DNA from: Limnanthes douglasii subsp. nivea | Taxonomy: Eukaryota; Streptophyta; Magnoliopsida; Brassicales; Limnanthaceae | Assembly (NCBI GenBank): GCA_036936605.1 | Contig: JAUPFV010000005.1 | Coordinates: forward strand, 158,411,195 to 158,475,194 | DNA: 64,000 nucleotides | Reading direction: 5' to 3' | Shown here: positions 55,035-64,000 of the stretch, in pieces | Position numbering within the stretch: position 1 is the first letter of the stretch | Layout of the letters: each line of letters begins with the position of its first letter | Program-made: the position numbers and the translations under genes | The notes under the pieces: generated by a model | Told to the model about the DNA's origin: nothing | The model's input: only the letters and a program-made list of their open reading frames with translations | The model's database searches: none

Positions 55035-56341
55035 CTATTTCACTGCCTGCCAGTGTTCTTTCCCAGGACATCCCATGTACCTGCTAACTACACTAACCAC
55101 ATGTGAAATATCAGGATGTGTGCATACCATAACATACATGATACTACCAACTTCACTTGCATATGGAACCTTTGATATTTGTTCCAACTCAGCATCGTCC
55201 TTGGCCGCTCCTACTGTAGTCAGCTTGAAATGAGTAGCAAATGGAATGTTAACTGCTTTAGCATCAAACATGTTAAATCGTTGTAACATTTTCTCAATAT
55301 AGCTTCGTTGAGACAAGTGTAATGATCCTAAATTTCTATTCCTGATAATCTTCATACCAAGAATTTTCTTTGCTCTACCCAGATTTTTCATCTCAAACTC
55401 GGCACTAAGCTGCTTCTTTAACTGCACAATGTGTGACATACTACAAGAAGCAATAAGCATATCATCCACATACAACAACAAGTAAACATAAGAATCATCT
55501 GACATCTTTTGATCATACACACAACTATCATATGGACTCCTCGTGAACCCTTTTGACCCCATGAATGTATCAAAACGTTTGTACCATTGCCTAGGTGACT
55601 GTTTCAAACCATACAGTGACTTTTTCAGCAGACAAACTTTGTCCTCCATATTAGGTTCGATAAATCCCTCTGGTTGTCTCATGTAGATTTGCTCCTCCAA
55701 TTCACCATGTAGAAACGCAGTCTTCACATCCAACTGCTTAAGATCTAAATCTTGCAAAACTACTATGGTAACAAAAATCGAAACAAACTATGCTTCAACA
55801 CTGGAGAAAACACATCATTGAAGTTGATTCCTTCCCTTTGAGTAAAGCCCTTAGCAACTAGTCTTGCTTTGAATCGAGATGCCTCAAACTTTGGATTACC
55901 TTCATTTTTCTTGAACACCCATTTACTGCCTACTATCTTCTAATTTTTAGGAAAGTCAACAAGATTCCATGTTTGATTCTTATGAAGAGATTCAATCTCT
56001 TCCCCCATAGCACCAATCCATCGACCTGCCTCTGAACTTGCTATAGCTTCTCTGTAGCTACCAGGTTCCTGCATCTCAACTTCTTCTGCAACTGACAGAG
56101 CATATGCAACTAGATTCGCATACCTTTTTGGAAGTCTAATATCTGCTCTTTCTCTGCCCAATGCTATGCTATAAGGTTGTTTTTCTGGTTCAGGCGCATA
56201 ATCGTCACTATCATCCGATGCTGACGCTTCACCTCCTGATTCTGGATCCACCTCAGAACAACTTGAATTATTGGACCTGCTAGGAACTTGTTCTACTTCA
56301 ATCTCCACCTGTTTACTCACAACTGATCCTGATTCGATCAT
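55035..56341 (-). pseudogene. Copia reverse transcriptase with N-terminal linker
   Basis: 55940-56341 is the acidic linker followed by GSYREAIASSEAGRWIGAMG and SLHKNQTWNLVDFP, the start of the copia RT. After a gap with a frameshift near 55760-55940, 55035-55757 reads LKQLDVKTAFLHGELEEQIY, MRQPEGFIEP, SLYGLKQSPRQWYKRFD and LLLYVDDMLIAS with the YVDD active site intact, then NLGRAKKILGMKI and VPYASEVGSIMYVMVCTHPD. RT copies element RNA into DNA in cytoplasmic particles. Confidence 0.9.
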
Positions 56342-56377
56342 TTTTCCTACTTCCTTCAGACTGTCTATAGAAGAAAA

Positions 56378-57540
56378 CTAATTAAAATTAATGTCCCTAC
56401 TGATGAGAAAACGTGGAGACTTTGGAGAGGTATACCATAACCTATATCCCTTCAATACAGTAGCATATCCTAGAAATATGCACCTCTTTTCCCTCGGATC
56501 AAGCTTACCATCTCTCACATCAGCATACGCAGGACAACCGAACACCCTCAAATGTTCATAATCAGTCGACGATCCAGACCAAATCTTAAAAGGAGTTTTA
56601 CAATCAATAGCCGTTGATGGAGACCGATTCACCAAGTAACACGCTGTATTGATAGCTTCGGCCCAAAAATCCTTTCCCACATCGGAATGTGAGAGCATAC
56701 TTCGTGCCTTGTCACAAAGCGTTATGTTCATTCTTTCTGCGACTCCATTCTGTTGTGGTATTCTAGAACAAGTGCGATGGCCCACTATTCCCTCAACTTT
56801 CTAGAACTCGTTGAACTCACGATTGCAATATTCTAACCCATTATCTGTCCTAAGACGTTTGATTTTTCTTCCCGTTTGCTTTTCAATCACCTTCTTCCCT
56901 TTGAAAAAGGTTGAATATGCCTCATCTTTTGTTTTTAGAAAGTAAACCCACACCATCCTTGAATAATCATCAATCAAACTCATGTAGTATCTGGCTCCGC
57001 TCTTGGATTGAATTCTGTTTGGACCCCAAAGATCTGAGTGAATGTAGTCTATTGTCCCTTTAGTCTTTCTAACCGCCGATTTGTTGAATTTGACTCTAGT
57101 TTGTTTACCAAACACACAGTGCTCAAAAAATCCCAATAATTCTGCTTTATACCCTTTCAACAAATCTCTCTTTCCCAAAACAGCTAATCCTCTGTCACTC
57201 ATGTGACCAAGACGCCAATGCCACAACTTATTTTGATCTTGCCTAATCTGGCTATTACTCCCTGATGATGCTACTGCAGCATCGCCCATAACAACACTCC
57301 CCTGGAGAATGTAAAGACCCTTCTTCAAACTGCCTTTCATGCATACCATTGAGCCTTTTCACTTTAATTACACCATCTTCTGCACGGTACTTGTAACCCC
57401 GAGAGTCTAGAGTACCAAGAGAAATCAATTTTCTCTTTAACCAAGGAACATGCCAGCACGTCAAGATTCTAACAACCCCGTCAAACATTCTGATTCTGAC
57501 GTTATCAATACCACCAACAATCAACGAATGATTGTTCCTT
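56378..57540 (-). pseudogene. Copia integrase
   Basis: The pre-integrase zinc region holds NKLWHWRLGHMSDRGLAVLG and CVFGKQTRVKF (57349-56801). The core has YIHSDLWGPNRI (first Asp), YYMSLIDDYSRMVWVYFLKT, KRLRTDNGLEYCNREF (second Asp) and, in the next frame, RIPQQNGVAERMNITL (catalytic Glu), then WAEAINTACYLVNRSPSTAI and FGCPAYADVRD. A stop or frameshift near 56790 splits the core. Confidence 0.9.
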
Positions 57541-57559
57541 AAATAAACAGTTCCCTACA

Positions 57560-58472
57560 TTGGCTTGTACGTATCAAACCACTACTTGAACTGACACGTG
57601 TGATATGTAGGGCCAGTATCGAGAACCCAAGAGTTTTTTCCAAAGTCTGAACTCACAGATAATACATCTCCTCTACCACTGTTTTTACTATCATCGGAAT
57701 CGTTCACAACTTCAACAATGTTTGCTGTATTTTCCTTTTAATTTCACTTTCAGACAATCTCTCCTATAATGACCCTGCTCACCGCATTCATAACAGTTTG
57801 AGTGTTTTACCTTGACTTGGACCTCCAGTTCTTTCTTGTTAAAGAACTCGCTCTGCTTCTAGATTTTTCCCTAGTCATAAGACCTTCCCCTTCAGCTTGA
57901 TTGTCTGGCTGCAACTATCTCATCTCCTTTGATTTCAGTGCCCCTTTGACATCTGCTAGCGATAACTTATCATTACCATACATAATGGTATCTACAAAGT
58001 TTTCATAGGGAGCTGGTAACGATCTCAATAGATACAAAGATTGATCCTCATCCTCAATATTGATATCAATGTTCTCCAAGTCCATTATAATTGATTTGAA
58101 ATTATCTAAGTGTTATGTTATGGACATACCTTCTTTCAATCTGAAATCATACACACGCTTCTTCAAGTATAATCGGTTTACTACTGATTTCTCTGAGTAA
58201 TGATCTCCTAGCTTTTTCCATGCGCAGGCATCAATCTTCTCACCACTAATCTCGCGAAGCACACTGTCTTTCACACTCATTAAAATCCAGCACAAAGCCT
58301 ATTCTTGAAGATCTTGTTTCTCCTCTTCTTTCATCTTTTCTGATAACTTATTCTCCATAGCCTTCCACAACCCTTGCAGTACCAATGAAGATTTCAGTTT
58401 AATCTTCCACAACGCAAAGCTGGATCCCCCATCAATTTTTTCAATCATGTATTTTGTTGTTGTAGACGCCAT
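57560..58472 (-). pseudogene. Copia gag and protease
   Basis: Start ATG at 58470-58472, chosen because it begins MASTTTKYMIEKIDGGSSFA, the typical gag opening. It continues through WKIKLKSSLVLQGLWKAMEN, DACAWKKLGDHYSEKSVVNR, LYLKKRVYDFRLKEGMSI and DLENIDINIEDEDQSLYLLR, SLPAPYENFVDTIMYG, the UBN2-type copia gag domain. A zinc-knuckle region is degraded near 57770. The protease site WVLDTGPTYHTC is at about 57600-57640 (DTGA/S expected). Several stops, e.g. after DLQE near 58300. Confidence 0.85.
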
Positions 58473-58511
58473 TGTGAAACCATAATTGCAAAAGCCCTAA
58501 TTTCACCACGT

Positions 58512-58524
58512 GGCTCTGATACCA
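58512..58524 (-). other. Primer-binding site, initiator tRNA-Met type
   Basis: Minus-strand TGGTATCAGAGCC four bases inside the 5' LTR, the usual copia primer site. Confidence 0.9.
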
Positions 58525-58528
58525 ATTT

Positions 58529-58920
58529 TGTTATTGAATTACTATACAATTATTAAAATGGATCAAGCAGAAAACATATACGAAGAACAAACTTGAATGA
58601 ACACTGGATTTAATGTGGTTAAAAAATTGTCTACGTCCACAGGCGCCGCCAGAGAAAAGAGTTTCACTATGATAGAAAAGGTTACAGATTTCAGATTGTG
58701 TTTTGTGTAGCCATAGTAGTCTATTTATAGGCAATTAATAGACTTACTAGACAATAGGCCTAATGGATTCATACCACAAGGCTAACATGATACGGTCACA
58801 ATACTTGTTTGTACTGCCGGACACAGTACACTGTCAAGGCACAATATCACTATTACAGACACAAAATTGTACTGCCGGACACAATACAATGTCAAGGTAC
58901 TATTCGACTCATTCACAACA
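58529..58920 (-). repeat. 5' LTR of the copia element
   Basis: tgttattgaattac to cattcacaaca; partner of 53999-54390, with the outer end at the atatt target duplication. Confidence 0.95.
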
Positions 58921-58925
58921 ATATT

Positions 58926-59425
58926 TATTCACATCTTCTATCTTCTATTAAATTGAATTAAATCCAAAAAAAATCCATCGACTCATAATATATTTAACGT
59001 TAGTTCTGATAACACTCGTAGGAATCAATTATCCATCTTCTGGTTCTTCCTCATCTCATATGTGTATTTTATGTATTATGTATGAATCTTCTTAGTAACC
59101 GCAATTGGTCTCTTCTTTCTCATTCAATGAAGGATTTAGTGAGAATAAGATTATGAATTGTTTGATCCTTAAAATTTTCATATGTGAACTAATTTGAAAA
59201 AAAAATCTTTTTTGTTCTCTAAAAATTAATTTTTTATATTAGATTTATTCATTCAATTTTAACTAACATTTAATAGATTTTTTTTCACATAATCCGAAAT
59301 TTGAATATGTGATATTCATAAACGGTAATAAATCAAATTTATCGATCTTGATCTTAATTTATTAATTTTTTATTAAAATTTAAATAAAGTTACCTCATAA
59401 AACATAAAATATTTATGAGTTGAAT
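58926..59425. other. No gene recognised
   Basis: AT-rich sequence between the copia element and a gypsy fragment. Nothing recognisable. Confidence 0.4.
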
Positions 59426-59690
59426 ATGGAGAATAAGACGAAATTGCTTAACAATTATGATTTTACTCTTCAATATCATCCGGGAAAGTCAATATGTTCA
59501 CATATACTTTAAGTCGAATGATGATTCCATGTTTGATGATTCAAGAGTGGAATACGATTGAGATATTAAGTGAATTTAATTGCCAAATGGTAGATCTTCT
59601 CGGAACTCTTCACTTATGTAATCTTACTATTCAACCAACTTTGATTTCTAAAATCATTAAAACACAAAATGACGATAAACTATAAAGAGG
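59426..59690 (+). pseudogene. Short Ty3/gypsy fragment (end of RNase H to integrase start)
   Basis: LLNNYDFTLQYHPGKS is the conserved end of the chromovirus RNase H (normally followed by NVVADALSRK). After a frameshift comes MIQEWNTIEILSEFN and CNLTIQPTLISKIIKTQ, which match the linker to the integrase zinc domain in Tekay/Del-type elements. Only about 260 bases are preserved. No LTR nearby. Confidence 0.65.
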
Positions 59691-59969
59691 GAAGCTTGTA
59701 AAAAAACCATTAAAGTAGTAAAATGAGCCAATAATAAATGGAGATTTAAAAAAAGACTATGTATTCGAGATAGATAGAGCCTCATACCGTAAGTTTTAGA
59801 GGAAACACACCACAAACCGTTCATCTGGAAGCACATAAATATATAAAGATTATAAAAATAATTATAGTAGGAAACAATAAAAGAAATAAAACATATTTTA
59901 TTTGCAAACCAACTAAATAAAATAAAAAGAATCTTGCAAATTTTATTAATTTTAGAATATGAAAATACG

Positions 59970-60560
59970 ATATCCTCAACCTTTGACATGTAAGTAAAAT
60001 TTGAAGATAATTTATTTTATGATATAATGTAACTTCTAGACAATTATTCTATTTCGAAAAAATGTTATACTAAAATATATAGTCTAAATTTTTGAATATA
60101 TTTATTTAATTTGATAAATCAAAATATTAAAATGTATTATATAATTTAATATTTAAATATTATATTAATATTAATTTCTAAAACTATAAAATAATAATAT
60201 TTATTTAACATGTAAAGAAATGTACAATTTAAAAAAACAAAAATTGCAATCCTAAATTTGAAAGTTATAATTAGTTTTGAAAATAAAATTTCATTATGTA
60301 ATTCAATATTTTTATAATTTATTAGGTGTAAATATAAAATAAAAATTAAAAAGAATCTAATAATTTATTTAACGATGGGTAGAGTACAAACTTTTAAAAT
60401 ACATTTTACTATTAAATTTTTGTAATTTTTGTTAAGTTAAGTTGATTTTATAATTTTTAATATCAAATTTTTGTAGTTTTTTTATAATTATTTACGCTTT
60501 CAAATAATCTAATAAATCAATAAGATCAGTTTAATCTATTCTTTTCTGAAAGTGAAGTCG
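59970..60560. repeat. AT-rich repeat family, dispersed copy
   Basis: Contains ataatttattaggtgtaaat, tagtaaataaataatact-like and cgatgggtagagtacaaact text in the same order as the 37161-38670 units, but more diverged. Ends near tctaataaatcaataagatc. Confidence 0.6.
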
Positions 60561-61150
60561 TTACTGTAGGTTTTAGATGTCATAGGTTAGAAGTTAGCTA
60601 AAATCACCAGTACAATCGAGATACATAGATGTGTTCACTACAACATCTTTTAATCCTTCTTCAATTTTTTTTGCAGAACTAAATAAAGATTAAAAATAAT
60701 TACTTTGCAGTATGTAAAATGATTATTTTATGATGTATGCGTGATGTTTGGTGTAAAATGTAAAGACAAATAACTATATGTGTAAACGGTAAGAAATTAG
60801 TTTGTACAAAGTAATAAAGTGGGGTGAAATATCCACATAACTAACAAAGTTTGTTAAATGTACGTAATCATCTATAAATAAGTCTACCTCTCTTGAGAAC
60901 TGGGATGACTTGACACTTTATACATTTGTTTTCTTATATTTTATAAGATTCTTTAAGTAGTTTCTCTATTTAAAAGCTCTCTAACTGAAGCACATTATCA
61001 TTTTACATGACATAAAAATAAAAGATAACACTATTTACGTCGAACTAGTGCGTTTTCATAACAAAAATAGAAGTGAAATTTTTTTATTGGTTAAGGTTCA
61101 ATAATGAAATCATCATGATAAATATAAAATTTTGTGACAATTAGGAATGA
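60561..61150. other. No gene recognised
   Basis: AT-rich spacer between two copies of the AT-rich repeat. It has a TATA-like tctataaataagtc at about 60870 with no gene after it. Confidence 0.35.
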
Positions 61151-61880
61151 AAATGAAAAAAAAATGTTATCCTCAAATTTTTAGTGACAAGTTCCAAAAA
61201 TTTGAAGATAATTTATTTTTAAGGATGATGTAAATTAAAAAGCCAGTTTTTTAGATTATTTTATTTGGACAAATCGTTACATTCAAACATATTACGTAAA
61301 ATTTAAGATATTATATTAATATTAGTTTTAAAAGTAATAGTAAATAAATAATACTAGTTATTTCATATATGAAAAATGTACGATTTATGAGAAAGAAGAT
61401 TGTAATCGAAAAAAATGTAATCCCAGAATTTGAAAATAAAATTTATTAAGTGATTTGATGTTTATATAGTTTATTAGGTACGAATATAAAATTAAAATTA
61501 AAAAGAAACTAATAATTTATTAAAATATGGGTACCGTTCAAAATTTAAAATAAATATCACGAGTAAATCTATAATTTTTAAAATTAAGTTCCTTTTATAA
61601 TCTCATACTAAAGTTTAATTAATAGGTTTATTTTTTTATAATTGCTTAGGCATCTAAATGATGTACTAAATCAATAAGATCGGTCTGGTCTACTTTATGT
61701 AGGTTTATAATATAAAATATAAATTTTAGTAAAATTTCCTTTTAGTTTTATGAACTTGTTTACTAACCAGAAATCTATAGATTTTAGTAAAATTCCGTTT
61801 ATTAACTTGTTTACTAACAGGAGACAAGACTACTGAAAATAAAAGGAAAGTAAAATAAAAGTTTTTTAAACCGATGTAAT
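61151..61880. repeat. AT-rich repeat family, dispersed copy interrupted by a LINE
   Basis: Shares agtaaataaataatactagt, tttatatagtttattaggta, tatgggtaccgttcaaaatt and ttttagtaaaatttcctttt with the other copies. It stops at aaaccgatgtaa (about 61880), where other copies continue with attagaaagcc, because a LINE 3' end begins there. Confidence 0.75.
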
Positions 61881-62349
61881 TTTTTTTCTTAATCAAAAGG
61901 ATACCTTTATTACTAAAATTGAATGATTACAATACAATAAGGACTAGATACTGATAGAGTAATTAGCCCAATTAGACAATTTGAAAATTTGAAACCAAAG
62001 TTCCCTCCAAAGGAATAATAGAGTAAGTTTGAAATTTTTCCATGATTACTTCATCTTTCTCAATTCTTAAATAGAGTCTTCATCATCCTTGTCGAATGGA
62101 TCTTCCGAACATGACCAGTTTCTCCTCCCACCTTTGTCCCCACCTTCTTTTGTACAGCTCCGAACGAACCAGTCTCTCCTTACATGCATTGAAAACAAAC
62201 CAACAGAAGTATCCAAGCTAATTTGGTAGAATCAATCACAACTAAGGTATCCTAGTCCAAGACTTTCAAGGAAAACAATCGCAAGAAGATTTGAAGGAGT
62301 GTTAAACTCATTAAAGGTATGCTTTTGCTTACACTTCAGGGTTTATTTT

Positions 62350-62738
62350 GCCAGCCAATTAGTATCTTGGTTCCGGACCCTAGAAATGTGCTTCAGACTC
62401 ATGTTGTTCCTAATAAGCTTTTTGCAGGCACTTAAGCTTGTATCTTCAAAACTAGTTTTCGGGTTTCTAGCTAATTGACTGATGAGAATGAGCGAATCAG
62501 ATTCTATGTCTACTTCAATCCGATTATTCTTGTAGCAGATGATTAATCATTCGAGCAATTCTTTCGTCTTAACAAGAATATGAGTAGACTTTCCAAATAA
62601 CATCCCAGTTGGTTGAATAATTTTACCGGAGCTGTTTCTGATCAGGATACCACCACATGATTCTCCATTCCTAGCACAAGCTCCGTCCACGTTCATCTTG
62701 ATTCTGGTATAAAATGGAGGAAGCCATCTCATGTACAA
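62350..62738 (-). pseudogene. LINE RNase H domain
   Basis: LPPFYTRIKMNVDGACARNG (first Asp) then GGILIRNSSGKIIQPTGMLF, HILVKTKELLE with the Glu, and in a shifted frame IEVDIESDSLILISQLARN (Asp) and NQDTNWLAK (final Asp). A stop at about 62547 and a frame change interrupt it. Order and residues match the LINE RNase H at 49506-50040. Confidence 0.75.
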
Positions 62739-62741
62739 TGT

Positions 62742-63601
62742 CTATTTATATCTTTCAATTGTAGAGCAGCCAATAGTCACTCCTGCATTAAAAGACATAG
62801 ACCAGTGTCTGTAGTTTAATTTATTAGATACATCAATACCTTTAATGATTTTTATGATGAAGTCAATAGCATTTTTAGTACTAAATTGATGCCCCTTAAA
62901 CTTAATAGCATTTCTAGCTTTCCAAATCACCCAACATATAACCTGAGGAATTAGATGAGTAACATGAATTATTTTGTTCGAAAACGAGAACCATCATCTA
63001 AGAATGTGAGTTACCACCATATAACAATTGATTTTAATTTTGAAAAGGCAGCCAAACCAGTTCCATATCTGCGAGGAAAGTTACAGTTGACAAACAGGTG
63101 ATTCTTGTCTTCACAATTGTTACAGAATATACACTTAAAGGCTAAGCTAAGATGTTTCTTCATCATAATTGAATCTAACGATATAAATTTGTGAATAAGC
63201 TTCCAAGTAATGAAAGAAAACTTCCTGGGAATATCTGGATTCCAAATTTTCATGAACAAGCTTGAATGGACATGTTTGATTCTTAGGCTGTTCCAAGTTA
63301 ACTTCATGTTGAAGTTCCTATCCTTAAAGTGATTCCAGCACAAAGTGTCTTCAGTGTCAGAGAAAATTTTGAGAGTGTTGATAATATCAAGTCTTTCCTT
63401 AGATAAGAGACACTTCATTTCATTAAAATCCCAAGCATTATTCCTCCAAAATGTTTTTACTTTTGTGTCCAAATATGAGTTGATATTGTTTTCACTAGCA
63501 ATTAATGGCAGATTATGCCAAGAATCCTTCCAAAAGTCCATCTCTCCTCTGCCCATAATCCATGTAATGTTCTTTTCAGCATGCTCTTTGATGTTAATCA
63601 A
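62742..63601 (-). pseudogene. LINE zinc-binding domain region of ORF2
   Basis: 63011-63601 is open for 196 residues: ITWIMGRGEMDFWKDSWHNL, AWDFNEMKCLLSKERLDIIN, MKIWNPDIPRKFSFITWKLI and CIFCNNCEDKNHLFVNC with the C-x2-C and H-x4-C ligands of the zf-RVT domain. 62742-62930 (MIWKARNAIKFKGHQFSTKN) is the following linker. It is the best-preserved LINE frame in the window. RT would lie to the right. Confidence 0.8.
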
Positions 63602-64000
63602 GCTCTTTTGTTAGTAACATATCAAGGATGTCCATTTTTACAGTAAATGTTATTCATAATATTGGACCAGAAGCAATTATTTTTTCGAAAATTAAACTAG
63701 AGTTTTTGTGAGAAGGATTGCTGAATATCATCGAGTTTTCTGATATTCATTCCTCCTTCTCCAAATAGTTTACAAAGGAAGGACCAAGTAGACCAGTGAA
63801 TAGCATCCACATTGTACTTTATTCTCCAAAGAAATTTGTTTAATGTTATCTCAATTTTTTTATAATGTTATTAGGGATAACACAGCTTTACATCCAATGA
63901 TATGTAATAGGGAGAAGAAAATTAGTTATTAACAAAAACCTGCCTCCATATGAAAGGTATTTACTGTCCTATTCAGTAATTCAATCATTTATCTTGTTCA

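Larger units (their letters stand above)
53999..58920 (-). mobile_element. Structurally complete Ty1/copia element
   Basis: 4922 bases on the minus strand with 392-base LTRs at both ends, initiator tRNA-Met primer site, gag, protease, integrase, RT, RNase H and polypurine tract in the correct copia order. A perfect 5-bp target duplication, atatt, flanks it (53994-53998 and 58921-58925). The LTRs differ at roughly 30 of 392 positions, so the insertion is old, and the coding region has accumulated stops. The gag type resembles the Tork/Tnt1-like group, an inference. Confidence 0.95.
61880..64000 (-). mobile_element. Plant L1-like LINE, 3' part, running off the window
   Basis: The minus strand ends in an A-run (aagaaaaaaaatt, t-run at 61880-61888) next to the broken AT-rich repeat, marking the 3' end of the insertion. 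Going right: RNase H (62350-62740), linker (62742-62930), zinc-binding region (63011-63601) and more ORF2 to the window edge. The 5' end lies outside the window. Confidence 0.8.

Overview
The window looks like gene-poor, repeat-packed nuclear DNA of a flowering plant, probably a eudicot and probably pericentromeric. Nearly everything that can be recognised is a transposable element or a broken gene copy. The elements are typical plant lineages: Tat-type Ty3/gypsy with a second (archaeal-type) RNase H and an antisense accessory gene, a chromovirus with an initiator-tRNA-Met primer site, Ty1/copia elements, plant L1-like LINEs, a tRNA-derived SINE and Mutator-like elements. The DNA is AT-rich and the genes have spliceosomal introns. 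I see no bacterial, organellar or CRISPR features. I found no intact host gene.

Layout. 1-3000: 3' half of a decayed Tat element (+) whose integrase is tandemly duplicated. 3000-5785: 3' part of an opposite-facing Tat element (-), ending in its integrase. 5786-13581: a younger Tat element (+) with two LTRs, gag, protease, the integrase C-terminus and an intron-containing antisense gene, but no reverse transcriptase; it lies inside the integrase of the older minus-strand element, whose protease and gag resume at 13950-15570. 15630-17160: Mutator-like transposase relic (+). 18129-18590: duplicated promoter-like repeat. 19667-24602: CRM-like chromovirus (-). 24610-32335: decayed Tat element (+) with protease, RT, both RNases H, integrase and the same antisense gene. 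32400-34470: plant-mobile-domain gene relic (-) split by a solo LTR with a perfect 5-bp target duplication. 35200-36660: decayed gypsy gag (+).

37161-43860 is a three-layer nest. An AT-rich repeat was hit by a poly(A)-tailed retrocopy of a PHD/RING-type zinc-finger gene, flanked by a 16-bp target duplication with one mismatch. That retrocopy was then hit by a copia element (38801-42675). Next come a two-exon lipase-like pseudogene with a palindromic deletion scar (43974-44734), an orphan first exon resembling casein kinase II alpha (45160-45293), and a 1474-bp Pack-MULE (47847-49320) with 377-bp terminal inverted repeats, a perfect 9-bp target duplication and a captured first exon.

49500-53110 holds two minus-strand LINE relics, the first carrying a tRNA-derived SINE. 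53999-58920 is a structurally complete copia element (-) with 392-bp LTRs and a perfect 5-bp target duplication. 59430-61880 has a gypsy scrap and two more copies of the AT-rich repeat. 61880-64000 is another minus-strand LINE running off the right edge. Assignments come from reading translations and comparing segments within the window by eye; no database search was possible.
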